Assembly (NCBI GenBank): GCA_964017195.1
Contig: OZ024892.1
Location: 10,152,866 to 10,216,865 of the forward strand
Length of the DNA: 64,000 nucleotides
Direction: 5' to 3'
DNA from: Siderastrea radians
Taxonomy: Eukaryota; Cnidaria; Anthozoa; Scleractinia; Rhizangiidae
Under the pieces are notes generated by a model. That model did not search any database, was not told the origin of the DNA, and worked only from the letters and a program-made list of their open reading frames with translations. The position numbers were made by a program, and so were the translations under genes. Positions 1 through 12,286 of this stretch are shown here, one piece after another. How positions within the stretch are numbered: position 1 is the first letter of the stretch; each line of letters starts with the position of its first letter.

Positions 1-825
1 AAAACTCTCGGTGAGAAGCACTTATGGTTGTCACTGTTCACAAAGGCTCCTCATAGCACTTTTAGTCGATGCCAACGCCTTTCTTGTTGCCTCTCTATCT
101 TGTTTGCTGCCATGGTTACGAACGCGATGTTCTACAAACAAGGTATTGCACCTGAAGACACATTTAAGATCGGTCCTATCGAGCTTTCATGGACTCAGAT
201 TAAAATTGGACTTCAGAGTGGCTTGGTTGCAATTCCTGTCAATGCCCTTGTTGTTGCAATATTTAGGAACATTAAACCATCTTCTTCAAAAGAAACCGGA
301 AATAATAAGCTAGAAGATGACGACGCAAAACCAACTGGATGTTTTCCCCATTACTGCATTTACATTGGCTGGACGCTCTGTCTGATGACATCACTTGTGT
401 CGGCCGCTTTCGTTGTGTTTTATAGCTTAATGTGGGGCAAGAAAGTAGCCAATCAGTGGCTCGCATCAGTGTTGATCTCATTCTTCCAGGATGTCATTGT
501 GATTCAGCCAATCAAAGTAGTGATTTTAGTATCGCTGCTGTCACTCATTATAAAAAAGCCAATCGAAAATGACGAAGTGTACGGTCAAGGTCACTCGAAC
601 CACAAAATGGACAAGAAATTTACTTCATATCCTCCGAGAGACAAAGAATTGCACAAGGTGCGCTCTGTGAGTGTTCTTAAGAGCAGACTTGTTACTGTAC
701 TGATGGAGATTGCCCTGTTTATTTTGTTCCTGTCTCTTCTGATGGTGGTGTGTTATGGGAATCGTGACAGCAGACGATATCAGCTCACAGAAGCAGTCAG
801 GCGTGTCTTCACCAACTTTGACAAG
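1..825 (+). CDS. Polycystin-1-like protein, internal exon (partial, begins before the window)
   Basis: The frame is open from base 1, with no start codon needed: residues just before the first Met read like the end of a PLAT/LH2 domain followed by the conserved post-PLAT segment (LWLSLFTKAPHSTFSR). Several hydrophobic membrane spans follow, then charged cytoplasmic loops, ending with LTEAVRRVFTNFDK, the usual lead-in to the extracellular TOP domain. The exon ends at 825 (AAG followed by GTTTGA) and joins in phase 0 to the exon at 1391. Polycystin-1 family proteins are large membrane receptors with 11 membrane spans that pair with polycystin-2-type channels, often in cilia. The extracellular N-terminal part lies outside the window, so the subfamily (PKD1, PKD1L1, PKD1L2 or PKD1L3) cannot be fixed. 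Confidence 0.85.
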
Positions 826-1390
826 GTTTGAAAAACTGTTTTTAAACTGTATTTGGTTGCCAGTTACGCTGTCGTTTTGCCTATTAAATACGCTACCATC
901 ACTTGTTGCTTTTCTCTTTGCTTTTCTTTACTGTTTGTAGGCTATCATAATTTGACCCTAACCCTTTCATACGACTAAACTTTTCTGTAAATGGTCGTAT
1001 TAACCGGGGTTTTGTTCCATAATGGCAGAAATAAATTTTATGGGCTGCATGACCATCTGAAAGCGCCGTTGTTATACTAGGCAATTTTATTGCAACTTGT
1101 CCCCCAATGTTGTTGCGCCGTTGCGAGACAAGTTGCACGCAACGTTGACTTGTGTAACACTTCTACGCAACACTGGAAAAGTTCGTTGCAGCGTTGCGAG
1201 GATCGTCGCGAAAAGTAGAACCGACTTCTACTTCTCGCAACGATTGCAGCACCAAAAAAGTTGCCAGAAATGTTCACTTCAGGGTATGTTATACTGGGCA
1301 ATTTTTCCTGCAACTTGTATCGCAACAAAATTGCGAGACAAGTTGCAAAACAAATTGCCTAGTGTAACAGCGCCTTTATTCGATCAACAG
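826..1390. other. Polycystin intron, mostly a MITE
   Basis: Intron of 565 bases between two in-phase exons. It starts GTTTGA and ends ATCAACAG. From about 1060 to 1378 it is occupied by an inverted-repeat element (listed separately), leaving about 12 bases between the element and the 3' splice site. The first 230 bases show nothing recognisable. Confidence 0.7.
1060..1378. mobile_element. MITE with terminal inverted repeats, next to a splice acceptor
   Basis: About 320 bases with imperfect inverted ends. The left end reads GCGCCGTTGTTATACTAGGC and the right end is the reverse complement of a near copy, with TTACACTAGGC. Internal segments rich in TTGCGAGACAAGTTGC recur on both strands. There is no coding potential beyond chance. 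It is a non-autonomous DNA transposon of unknown superfamily. The right end stops about 12 bases upstream of the polycystin exon, so it supplies or displaces the polypyrimidine tract of that acceptor. Confidence 0.7.
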
Positions 1391-1562
1391 GCAAATAGCA
1401 TAGAGTCGTTTTGGACATGGACCAGAAAACACCTCTTACCAGGCCTCTACGAAGTCAAGTGGTATAATGGCAGGCCCTTTTCGTATAATGAAGGGTTTAT
1501 CAGCAACAGAGAGTCTTTTATGGTAGGAATGCCGAGACTAAGACAAAAGAGAATACAAAGGG
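1391..1562 (+). CDS. Polycystin-1-like protein, exon encoding start of TOP domain
   Basis: This 172-base exon lies between ATCAACAG at its 5' side and GTGAGT at its 3' side. It enters in phase 0 from the exon ending at 825 and leaves in phase 1 to the exon at 8325, where G joins GT to make a Gly codon. It encodes SIESFWTWTRKHLLPGLYEV and ends with PRLRQKRIQRG. Both fit the conserved start of the polycystin extracellular (tetragonal opening) domain, which has an aromatic FW-x-W motif and a G-x-PRLRQ-x-R motif. Phase agreement at both ends and motif continuity make the exon call strong despite its small size. Confidence 0.88.
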
Positions 1563-2058
1563 GTGAGTGCATTGGTAATTTATCATTTTATACTTAACCT
1601 TAGACCAAGCATAAGTTTTGATCACAACAATGCCTAAAATGACGTGGGTTACTTCCAAACTTTTTCATTTGAGACTCTGCTTTGTTACGTACCACTTACC
1701 ATCCATGGCTCTTCCTCCATCTATTTGAAATGAACAAGCACAGAAAGTCAAAAGAAGACAAATAATTATCTTGGTGCAATCATTAGGCAGATGTAGTAAG
1801 ACGCCAGACAAGCTTTTAACTCCTGAAAAAAACAAAAAACAATAAAAAAATTATTGGTCACATTGGGTCTTTCTACGTTTTGAGAGGGTAAAGAGAATTT
1901 TTGTGCGCGCGATCACCATTATTTTCACACTACATTAACTATTTTGATAACAAAAAGTGCAGAGTGACAAAACGGTTGGGGACATGCAGTGAGCTGTAGA
2001 CTAACCGAGCTCGTTCTAGAAAACGAGAATAGCAGGAAAAAGAACTCCCTACTTCAGT

Positions 2059-2073
2059 GGGGGGGGGGGGGGG
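2059..2073. repeat. Poly-G tract (15 G)
   Basis: Uninterrupted run of 15 G in otherwise AT-rich intron sequence. Such tracts are prone to length error in sequencing and assembly. Confidence 0.9.
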
Positions 2074-2662
2074 TAACTTTCCTGTATTAGCTATACACGT
2101 CAGATATATGTCGCCCAAAAGTATGTGATTTTGTAGATGATTTATTCTGAAGATAGTTCATGTACTTAGCCACTTTAATTTGGTCTAATATTAGGTATGG
2201 TTTCTAAATAAACACATTGATGCGTCTTCATATTATTTATTCAATTGAAAAAGAGAGAAAGAGAAGAAAAAGAAGAAAGAAGTAACATACATGTACATAT
2301 TGTAAAATATCCTTTGATATCAACTAAGTGTGATTTACAGGCGCTTCAGATGCAAAAATCTGTATCGTACCCAGGCGCCTCGTGGTGCTTTGCGCTCTCT
2401 ATGAAGCCTTCCATAGCTCTCTGCTCGCTTGCCAAAAACTCCAGAAAATGGGTATACATTTAGAGGCCAAGCCTAAAAAAAAAGATCTGAAAAATGACTT
2501 ATTTTCCAGCATATGATGAGGGTTTGAAATACTGGGCAGCACAAGCCCACCAAAAGTCCAACGATTCCTGTTTCCCTGGGCGCTTATTGGTCTAAGGCCA
2601 GCACAGAAATTTTACCATTTTGCATGAAATGTAAGAAATAAGCTACAGATCTGCAATAACTT

Positions 2663-2663
<1 letters not shown>

Positions 2664-2697
<34 letters not shown>
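2664..2697. repeat. TAA trinucleotide microsatellite
   Basis: About eleven perfect copies of a TAA unit. It may be the 3' tail of an old retroelement, but nothing upstream supports that. Confidence 0.9.
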
Positions 2698-2699
<2 letters not shown>

Positions 2700-3037
2700 C
2701 ATGGCAGTAAATTCATCGAATTCTAGGAGGAAGAGAAATGAAAGTTGCCTCACTAATTAGTAGGTATTTACTCAGGGCGTTTAAAAATGACATCACATTA
2801 GACACGACTGTCAAAATTGCTGAGGAAAGTCAGCAGATTGAACTCAAATTTGAATAATTTGCATTGAAATGAAGAAGAAGCAAGTATCATGCAACTGTAC
2901 TTGTAATAGAAGCTACTCTTGGATTTGTTTAGTGATATTCCTTGTTGATTTGTTCATTTTGCTGATTCCTTTGGAATACAGTTTAGGGGGTGGTATTTTA
3001 CAATCCTGAAAAGTTATATTACCAGGTTTTGGGTTGC

Positions 3038-3365
3038 AGGCCCGGGGGGGGGGGTTATTTGGTTCAATTTTTGCTGGGTATGTGCCGCTGGCCCCTCCCA
3101 GCCCCTACCCCATTATAATCTATTCTGTAGCCAATTATAGACCCCATGTTAGTCACTTTTGGGCAAATATACCCCAAATCCCTACTTGCCGGAATTTACT
3201 TATTCCTGAAATCCCGCAAATGTGCGACCCCATTCTAGTAACTCTATTAGTTCCTATTGAAAATGCAACCCCATTATAGTCAATCCAGTCGTGAAAATGC
3301 GACCCCATCCAGCGGCACATCCCCATTAGCCTATTACAAGGAAGTACACCCCCTGGGGTTGCAGG
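3038..3365. mobile_element. Inverted-repeat interspersed element with internal CCCCAT periodicity
   Basis: The ends are imperfect inverted repeats. The left half contains GGGTATGTGCCGCTGG and the right half CCAGCGGCACATCCCC, and the outer edges are G-rich and C-rich respectively. Inside, the phrase 'GACCCCAT..TAGT.A' recurs several times. The structure suits a MITE or fold-back element; no protein is encoded. Confidence 0.6.
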
Positions 3366-5689
3366 TGTGGGCCCCCAACACCAACCTTCCAAATAAGCAC
3401 CCCTCTACATCCTAAAGTGCTCCGAAGAAGTGCCATGATGTTCAGTGCTTGAAACTAGAAAAAAAATTCAGGTTGTCCTTATGCCAAATGTTGGGCAAGC
3501 AAATTCCTTTATTTGGTTACCCTGATGACTGCTTGCTTGCCCTTAAAGTAGGTCCTACTTAGCACTATGACACATTAAACTTAATTGAAAAAAATTCACA
3601 ATGAATGTTTCACAGTGTAAGGGTAGAGTGTAAGTTTATTCTGTTTTCTGCAACTAAAACGACTTCCACTTTATTGCCTTTTACTAAAATCAAAAATTGA
3701 AAGAATTTGGGAATAAACTTACAATGCTCTTACCTGTATTTACCAACACAAGAAGTATTGCACAATGGACGAAAACATTTTTCTCTCAAGGTTGAGAGCT
3801 ATCAACGAATAGGACAACATTTCCTTGTGGAAAATTAATTCACTACTCTGTTGGTCATCACTTTCTTCCATAATTTGAGGGTGGTGCATTGTTTTTCTCT
3901 CAGACTACCAGGGTCATAATTGTACTGCAAAATGGGTTGCCTGAAACACTTTCTTGTTGTCACAGACCACGTGCACTAGATGACCGCGAATTTCGAGCAC
4001 TGCATGTTCTTGTCAATGGGCTTATTTAGGGGCGGCGATAAATTGCCAAACCTCATGACAGTAGATATTAGTTAACAAGGAAGCAAGGAAGCAAGATTTT
4101 GGCCTCTAGACAACTCTTTGCTGTTAATTCTCAATTGAAGGAGTCTGGGGAAGAATCGTTCTGTTTCACACCGAAAACTTCCTTGCTTAGGTCTCTTTAC
4201 TTTAAGACCTTCCATTCTTGTTTGATACAGGGTTTCGCATGTACGTTTTGATCATGTCTGGGTGGAAAAAAATGCGTATGGGATGAACTTACTACAGAAC
4301 GTTCTTGCGTGAGCAACAACCAAACAGACACAAGATCAAACCACAAGAAAAACTACAAATAAATTACACTTATGGCTTGTGATTTTGATCTTGAATCTGA
4401 TTAATTTTTTCCCAACACAATAAACATTCTAGAAATGATTCTAGTGTTCACTTGTTTGTCTTAGTTTCACTGTAAATCACATAGGTCTAATGTGACTTTA
4501 ACCATCGCACCCCCAATAGGCTGTCTAAATTATATAAGGATTTATGTGGGAATCTAACAAACATAATAAATAAAGAGATAAAAATAAAGAAAAATACAAC
4601 AAAAATGTTGCATCTTGCCTCTATGATGTATCTGTAGAATATATGTGGTATATTTGGCCATTTCAGCACAATTCTATTGGGTCTTGATTACACTGTTGTC
4701 CTCAGCCTATATAACACAATGTGGAGGGTAACTTGTGTCGCGAAGCCAGCAGGAAAATGGCACTTTATCCCAAAAGCTCCAATCATCTCAAAACTCCACA
4801 TAGAGCTCATTCCATACCTTCCCCAACCACTGATTTCCTTCACTGGACACAAAAGCCTGTGAAATTGGGATTTATCTAGCAAAACTCAAAACACTTTTTC
4901 CATCATAACACTAGTAACCCACCAAGGGGAATTATTTACAGGAGGACAACAGCAAAACAAAAGCCACTGTAATCAAGCTGGAATGATTCAATACACCACC
5001 CAAAAACTACAAATAATTCACAGACAGAGGGAAGGTGAGGTAATACTTTTTTGTCGCAGTTTTCTCTTTCATTTTCAACTCCTAAACATGTTTGTGGAAT
5101 CCCTATTTCGGATTACGCCACCAGTATTATCATTGCCACACTCAAATTACAACGTGACACTGGCGCTTACATAACATAAGTCAGATGAGCACTTGTAGAA
5201 CTTGTGGTTCTAGTCTAATCTGCAGAGAAGTACATGTTTCCTGAGATGTTGTCTCTTTCGTAATATTCCCAAATCGAACAGCATTCACCTTTGATATTTC
5301 ACACTCTTGGGAGTGAACGACTTGGTGAGTACTGTGTCTGACAACATGGCAGGATCTTAAGCTTATCTAGAGATAAACTTACTCATGATCACTTGGCTTT
5401 GCGTATTCCCGGATCAGTCGTGGTTAATTTGTAAAATAGTCCATACATCTGCAGACAAAACGTGGTGATTTCGTGCAATCTTTCAAGACGTTGGAAAAAT
5501 ATCACACCGCGCATTTCAAAATGGACGCCAAGATCGACGCGAAAATGGAAAAACCGCTGACTAAACCAGGTCCTCGTTACCAGGACCTCGTTACCTGAAA
5601 ATGTAATCGGCGAACCCGTTGACATCAAATAAATAGGACGAAACGTCTCTCTTTCTCTCTCTCTGCCTCTCTTTTTTTTCTCTTTTTTC

Positions 5690-7660
5690 TAATAATAATA
5701 ATAATAAGTCTTTATTTCATAAGATAAAAACACATATCCTATGTTACAAAAATTGATGGTAAAAAGCAAGCTACATAACATGAACTAAGACTATTATTCT
5801 AATGAAATAAATCAGCTAATTTGTATTTAAAAGTAAGGCGGTTAATAAAAGAGCTCATGAAGCGCTTCGTGTTTATTTTAGGTTTCACGGCCGACTTTCT
5901 TCTAAGCTCGTATTTGGTGTTCTTAACCTCCGGCAACATGTTATACAGCGGGTGACCCTCTAAGCCCATAACTTTAGTGCATATTTTCTTATCTTGTTTT
6001 TCTAAAAGATCTTGGATATCTATGCTATGTGAGATGTACCTACGCTTCTTACACCTATCCAAAAAACACTGGATCGTTGTTAGTTCAGCTTCAGCGGCTC
6101 CGTACACCGCAAGCCCGTATGAGATATTTGGTAGTACAATAGAATTGAAAAGGTAGTCAATTTCTGATTGATTGTACCCCTCTCTTCTAAGCGTCCTGAG
6201 CACATAGAGAGGCTTGTTTGCTTTTGTGAGTTTGTTCTTTACATGAGTTTTAAATCGGGTGTCAGACTGGAAAGTAACACCCAGCAGAACAAGTTCCTTA
6301 ACCTGAGGTATTCCAGCTACTCTCTCAAAGATTTGTGCATTGCCTTTTTTCACAAAGGCAAGTTCTTTACATTTACTAGGATTACAGGTCATACAGTTGT
6401 TTTTTGACCATTCTAAGAACTGCATTACTAACTCGTTTGAACAGTCTATATCCCTCCACACCGGTGCAATAATGGTGGAGTCGTCCGCATATTTATACAA
6501 ACAAGTTGTAGAGCCATTTTTAATCTCGAGGTCATTTAGAAAAATATTAAATAGGTAGGGGCCGCTGACACTAACCTGAGTAGTGCCTTGATTGACCTTT
6601 TTCCAAAGCCCTGAAAATGTATTGTGGACGACTCTTTGTTGCCTGTGTTTTACAAAATCCAGATAGAGATTGATAACATAGGGGTTCAGTGGAAGGTTTT
6701 TCAGTTTTTCATGTAGTAAGGAGTGTTTGACAGAGTCAAAAGCCTTACTAAAATCCATAGTAAAAAGACGCACAGCTTTGCAGTCAGGTTGATCTAAGTA
6801 GCTGTATACAGTGTGCTGAATAGCTAGCAAAGCGTCTGTACAATTTCCTCCGTCCCTATATGCGAGTTGGCTTGAGCTGAGATTCTGTTCCACGATATCT
6901 TTCGCATGGTTCCTGTAAATTGCCTTTTCAAACGCACGCGCTATGACAGGTGTTATGCTAATTCCTCGATAGTCTTTGTCTTCTATAGGAAGTTCAACTT
7001 TAGGGAGTGGATAAACATTCGATCTTTTCCATGATCGAGGCCAGGACTGGGTGAGGAGGCAGAGGTTCCACACCTTTGTGACGACAGGGGTGAAAATGTC
7101 AGCGAGGTCCTTCCAGATCCAAAAAGGGATGTTATCGGGACCGACGGCAGTCCGTTTTAACTTGCATAAAGACTGCCAGACTTGCAATTCACTGATTTCC
7201 GGTACTTGTACACTATCATCAATAGTTACAGGGAGTGGCTCGATATAGCTGTCGTCGGTACACAGAGATCCAAAGTAGTCGTTTAACTGCTCTAATCTCT
7301 CGCTGTCCAGGGCAACACTGCCGGCAGCTGTGCGTCGCTGCGATCGAGAATCGACTTCCTTCCACCATTTCTGGCTGCCAATCGGATTAGCCAATAGATG
7401 CGTCCTGTTCTCGCTTATAAGTTGGGAAATGCGTCTATTCAGATGCTGTCAGCGTTCGGTATTCGAGGTGGAAACCTTAGCTTTCGTCTTGAGCATGGAT
7501 TTGACCAAAGGAGACATCCAGTGTGGATCCCGCGTAGACATAGATACCGTTCGCTGCGGCATACAGTTATTCAAATGCCTATGAATAACGGCTTCGAGTT
7601 TCTCGACCGCTTGATCCGGATGGATCTATTTGTAGGCTTTTGATACTGACTGCAAACAGC
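5690..7660 (-). mobile_element. CR1-like LINE, 5' truncated, in a polycystin intron
   Basis: On the minus strand a reverse-transcriptase frame ends at 5799. It is followed by a short 3' untranslated region ending in an ATT-type microsatellite (TAATAATAATAATAA on the plus strand, about 5691-5707), a tail type seen in CR1 and related non-LTR clades. The 5' limit is about 7660, where recognisable coding stops. The apurinic-type endonuclease domain and ORF1 are absent, which is normal 5' truncation. It is inserted antisense to the host gene. Confidence 0.8.
5799..7640 (-). pseudogene. LINE ORF2 fragment: reverse transcriptase
   Basis: From 7394 to 5799 a 531-codon frame shows non-LTR reverse transcriptase motifs in order: the VGPDNIP palm entry, FTMDFSKAFDSVKHSLL (first catalytic Asp), the SGPYLFNIFLNDL block, and KYADD (catalytic YADD). 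A thumb region with LGV follows. A further coding stretch, in which PHWMSPLVKSM is legible, lies upstream at about 7400-7640 but carries a stop. There is no endonuclease. The RT core looks intact, but the truncated element should not be mobile. CR1 or a close clade such as Rex1 is my best placement. Confidence 0.82.
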
Positions 7661-8324
7661 TTCTTATTTTGCTGTACGTGATGTATAATCGATATGCTGG
7701 AGTACACCGGGTGCGAGAATCTTGAAGAATACTTGCGACTTCACAACTCGCTGATAGCTATAGGCTATGCAGTGAATGCGCGTTACTCGAGGAAAAACGA
7801 TTTAAATTAATGGAAAAATGATCTCTATTAATAAAAACCGATGCTTATTTTCGTATTATTAAGAGCTGCATAATACGAGAAGCGCAAAGGTATGAGTGAA
7901 TAACATAGAATAACATAGATAGTTGCGTTAGATACGTATAGACAAACTTTCACATTGTCGCTTTAAAATTTTATGATAGAGCGGTTTTCAACAAGTGTCG
8001 TAAAACCAAAACCAAAGTAATTTCTCTAACCGATCACGACAGGGACAAAACACCAAATAAACCAATGAGAAATCGAAGACAATACAAGTAATTAGCGTCC
8101 TGCTGTTAGAGCGCGGGAAACTGCTTGCGAACAAATCACGATTGGTTGGGGGAAAGTGGAAAGTACTTTTTTAACCAATCAAAGAGCAAGACCAAAGGAA
8201 ACACAACATATCCTCTCTTGTCGAAACTCAATTGAAAATTGCTCTATGGAGTGGCCAATTAAGCTATTGATTTGTTAAGTTAGTGATTATTGATTACTCA
8301 TTAATCTGTTGTTATCATCCTTAG
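7661..8324. other. Polycystin intron, 3' part
   Basis: AT-rich intron sequence ending in TCATCCTTAG at 8324. It contains one MITE (7977-8246) and nothing else recognisable. Confidence 0.6.
7977..8246. mobile_element. MITE family A, copy 1
   Basis: About 270 bases with ends TAGAGCGGTTTTCA and TTGAAAATTGCTCTA (imperfect inverted repeats). Internal phrases GTCGTAAAACCAAAACCAAA and AACCAATCA are shared with the copy at 11405-11677. It is non-coding. A TA target site is likely, because both ends are bounded by TA. Confidence 0.75.
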
Positions 8325-10030
8325 GTCCCAACTGTCAAGTCGGTGACATTCAGCCACGATTTGCCCAGCGGTTTCCGCGATGTATTCCATACTACGGGGA
8401 GGAAAACGAAGACAGGACCAGATATCATATGCCAAAGTGGATTCCAATCCGAAATGAAAGTCAGTTTAAATCACTCTTCGAACGGTTTTATCTCTGTCCC
8501 AGGCCCTGGCGTTATGAAACAGCCGAGGAGCTACAGACGCTATGTTTCCAGGGATTGACGTCAATGTACTCCGGGGGTGGCTACATAGCTGACCTTGGCT
8601 ACAACACAGAGGATGCAGAGCAGGTGATTGACAGCTTAGAAATCAATGATTGGATCGACAACATGACTGCTGCGATATTTGTAGAATTCACTTTGTACGA
8701 GCCGGCTACTTCCCTATTCAGTGCTGTCAAGTTACTCTTTGAGCGGTTTCCAAACGGAGGTACAAACACCATCACGCAGTTTAAAACGCTAACAATTTAC
8801 TCACCTCAAGACCCGCATTTTCGAGGCTTCTACGAAACGTGTCATTTACTGTTCATGCTACTTATCCTGTTTTGTGTGGGTACCGAGGTCACCAAGGTAT
8901 ACCAATACGGCTGCAAGTATTTCAAAGACCCATGGAGTTGGTTGGAAATAGTACTTGTAGCAAGCTCACTTTTATCATTAGCCATGTTATTCTTGAAAGA
9001 ATCTTACACGAGCGAATTTGTCAAAAAGGTGAAGAAGAACCCGTTTCAAAGCTGGAGCACGGACAGCATTGCATTGTGGTCGGACCTTGAAGTGACGTTA
9101 CTGTCATTTGTAGTGTTCTTAATAACAATGAAACTCTTGAGGATCATTCGCTTCAATCCTCACATCATTCAAATGAGAATGACGCTTAGAATTGCTGCCA
9201 AGTATTTTTGGTCTTTCTCCGTCGTATTTATGGCAATTATCACTGCTTACGTCACGCTTACTACTCTCACTTTTGGGAGAAATGTTTATGAGTATAACTC
9301 ATTCTTGCAATCGTTCAGCTCCATACTGTTAATGCTCATTGGCTCCAAGGCACCATTCTATGAATTACAAACAGTCAGCATGATTATCGGACCATTTTTC
9401 GTGTTTGCTTACATGGTGTCCATCATAATGTTGTTTCTGAATATGTTTCTGGCGATACTTAATGACGCTTACACTGAGTCCCGTAAGCAAGGACAAGAAG
9501 GGCTCCAAGACTTGGCGCTGTCAAACCTTTTGGAAAGGAAAGCTAAGAAGGCTGCAAAGAAGACAAAAGTGACAACAATGAAAATTCTACAATCACTTCC
9601 ACGATTTCTGCAGCAAAAGCCACTTCAAAATGCCATGACATTTGAGAATGAGGTTTTAGTTGACCCTGCTGTGGGAGAAAAGGAGGAGGATTCTGCATTT
9701 ATCGAAGATGACAACGTATCCCTCAGAGACATAATCGCTTTGTTAAGTGACATAAAATATGATATTAGCAATTCTGTTATGTGCCTTGATGACATAGTAC
9801 CCATGATAACGATTCATGACGCAGACAAGAGATGGTCAAGACCAAACTATGCTTCTGATGACGAAGATGGGCGATTTTATTCGAGTTCCTCTTTGTTTAG
9901 TAGCGAGTCTGACAGTGCGATTGCAAAGTTGGTCTATTGTCAAAGAAATCGCAGATCGTTACAAAGTGATGCTTTGATAGTGGATGAATGGAAACAAAGA
10001 AATTTCTTAGTGGGCGAAACTTTCCTCTAA
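8325..10030 (+). CDS. Polycystin-1-like protein, terminal exon: TOP domain and channel region
   Basis: The exon starts after CATCCTTAG at 8324, enters in phase 1 and ends at TAA. It encodes the rest of the extracellular TOP domain (GGGYIADLGYN, then NDWIDNMTAAIFVEFTLYEP). The six-helix polycystin channel domain (PF08016 type) follows: an S1 hydrophobic segment, KDPWSWLEIVLV, an S4-S5-like LLRIIRFNPHI, a pore stretch around SSILLMLIGSKAPFYEL and the last helix FLNMFLAILNDAY. The pore lacks the LGDFD-type acidic filter of polycystin-2, which fits the polycystin-1 side of the family. The cytoplasmic tail has a basic KAKKAAKKTK patch and acidic Ser-rich stretches. One long terminal exon holds the whole channel region. 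Confidence 0.9.
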
Positions 10031-10302
10031 CAATAGCCTTTCGCGTTTATAACATAAACTGGAAGCTTTCGCCCACGCCGATTGGCTAAAGACCATACTT
10101 TATCAGGATATAAAAGCATATAACACCGTGATTTACTGCTTTCGAGGTACCTTCCACAAGAGAAAACTAAACCGTTAATTAAAAGAAAGCTTTTTGAAAT
10201 ATAATTTTCTGCCGAAATTTTCCGTAGAATATCTAAGAATGTAGATGTGTGATTTGGAAAAAAAAAATAAAAAAATAAAAAATAAGAAACACTGAGTGAA
10301 GG

Positions 10303-10308
10303 AATAAA
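10303..10308 (+). terminator. Candidate poly(A) signal of polycystin gene
   Basis: AATAAA lies about 275 bases past the stop codon, at the end of an A-rich stretch. It is the first canonical hexamer with a plausible spacing that I noticed; other AATAAA matches in the A-rich tract just upstream are possible. Confidence 0.4.
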
Positions 10309-12286
10309 ACTTTGAGAGATCGGTTTATTTCAGTTTTCGCTTTAGCTTAAAGGAACTATGTCACGGCGTGTTCATTCATTTTTCCGATCTGACAAAATTA
10401 GTCTCTCATTAACGGAAACCTCAAAATAATAGTTTCCTAAGGTAGAAAAACACCAAAGAAGTAATAATTAACCAAAACTAAACAAGGATGGTTACGACTG
10501 AGGGAGATTAAGACGGATTACGAATGACAAACTTGAAAAAACTTGCCAGCTTTTTCAAGTTGAGTTATCCGTGACGTAGCTCCTTTAAATTATATATCAT
10601 AGAGCAAAGGAAGAAGGCAAAACCAAGCATTGTAATGCCATAGAACACTTTAGGCTTTTGAGAACATTTTAGAAGTGTAGAAATCATTCGCATCTGCGCT
10701 CGTGATATTTACGTTTTCTTTTCTACGGCTCAGGTCCTCAGCAGGGAACTTAAGCAACCACGACGGCAAGTCACTAAGGAAAAGGTCACTCAAAAAATGA
10801 CTTCCAAATCTTTTAAACTTCTTCGCAATTATTCAAATTCATTCAATCTGTCTAGTGTAGCAGAACTATTCGGGAGCTGAATCTGGAAGGACGGCGTTAT
10901 AGTTTAGGGAGAAAAACGAAAATTCATCGTCGAGTGTTCACATTCTCCACAAAACTTTTAATTTGGTTATTTCACGTCGTAGTTGTGCACAGAACGGTAA
11001 AGAAATGTATTAAAAAGTATAACGCACGTGCAGAGTCATTCTTTTGCTAATTAGAGCTTTTGTTTTTTGACGTTCTTGTCAGCCGTCGCCGTCGTGTTTG
11101 CTGAAGCTCCCTGGTAATACGCTGTGTTTTATGACAATTTTAGATGTGTTTTTGTGTATTGCGGACCTACACACTCTCTACCTATACGCCTATTGGAGCC
11201 CAGTAAAAGGTTGTCTAGTGACAAGTGATCATGACTGATAAACGGTGTTTAGTACTGTTTTATTGGAGTAATCTCCCAGGTAAGCTACTAGAATGGGTAA
11301 GGTAAGGTCGTGAGTGAACTGACAGAAACTGGGATCTGCACCTTTTCATGCCAACTCGCAGTTGAATCTATTAAGGGCATTTGGACATTTAAATGCCATT
11401 GCCCTACAGAGCGGTTTTCAAATGAGTGTCGTAAAACCAAAACCAAATTACTCTAACCAATCACAACAGGCACAAAACACAAAATGAACCAATCACAGAT
11501 CAAAGCATGCGCAAATTCAAACAAAACGCGTGACAGCAAGTTTCGATTAGTTTTGGTTTAACTTCTGATTGGTTGAGAAAGTGGTGCGAACTTTTTAAAC
11601 CAATCAGAGAGCGTAGTAAAGCAAAACCAAAGCAAACACAACACTACTTTCGACACTCAATTGAAAACTGCTTTATAAAGGTATTGCAATTACTATCATA
11701 GTTTCAGACTCTATTTGTTTTCCACAGTTAAGGCCGAAAACGGCCGCCAGGGACAACGGTCTTTGTAGGGTTTATGACTTCATCAGTTTAATTATTGACA
11801 GCATGAGATGATTTGTTTTCATAACCAAATGATGCAGAAGGCAAAGTTCTAACAAAAAGCGCTTAAAGAACGATCAGTTAAATTTGACCAGTTAAATTGA
11901 CACAATGAAAAATCTGGCCTTTGCATTGGTCACTACTCTTTGTTATAAATTCCCTGTTTCCTCGATGGTTAGGTGAAATCTTTTCCAAACCAGAGAAGGA
12001 CTACCAAACGGCAAATAAACCAACAGAAAACCGAGTCGAGCACCAAAAACAACGGACTAATTATAAGCACTAGCGAAAAGTTGGTCTATTACGGCGTTTC
12101 ATGTCTCGTTCAAAAAAGTCAAATTTAAATTCCCAAAAATGCCATGAAAGTGGAAGGACAATTCAGTCTTCATGCTGAAAAGGAGGTTTTAGACCTTTGG
12201 AATGGAATTTGAGCAATTAGGGCCCAAAATTCGGCGTTCATAGCTTCAAAGGCTGGCCGTCAATGTGTCAAATTGTAAATACATTC
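10309..12286. other. Intergenic DNA, no gene seen
   Basis: AT-rich sequence without a supported exon. It contains a second family A MITE at 11405-11677. Nothing else is recognised. Confidence 0.5.
11405..11677. mobile_element. MITE family A, copy 2
   Basis: Same family and orientation as the element at 7977-8246. Left end AGAGCGGTTTTCA, right end TTGAAAACTGCTTTATA; the phrases GTCGTAAAACCAAAACCAAA and AACCAATCAGAGAG are shared. The two copies differ at many positions, so neither is a recent insertion. Confidence 0.75.

Larger units (their letters stand above)
1563..5689. other. Polycystin intron, 5' part: repeats only
   Basis: No exon is recognisable. This stretch holds a 15-base G run (2059-2073), a TAA microsatellite (about 2664-2697), an inverted-repeat element at about 3038-3365, and AT-rich unique-looking sequence. 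Short open frames here lack conserved motifs and are treated as chance. Confidence 0.6.

Noticed and set aside
1097..1597. 166-codon frame spanning the first polycystin intron end
   Set aside because: Its first half is MITE sequence. Only 1391-1562 is a real exon, supported by splice signals and phase.
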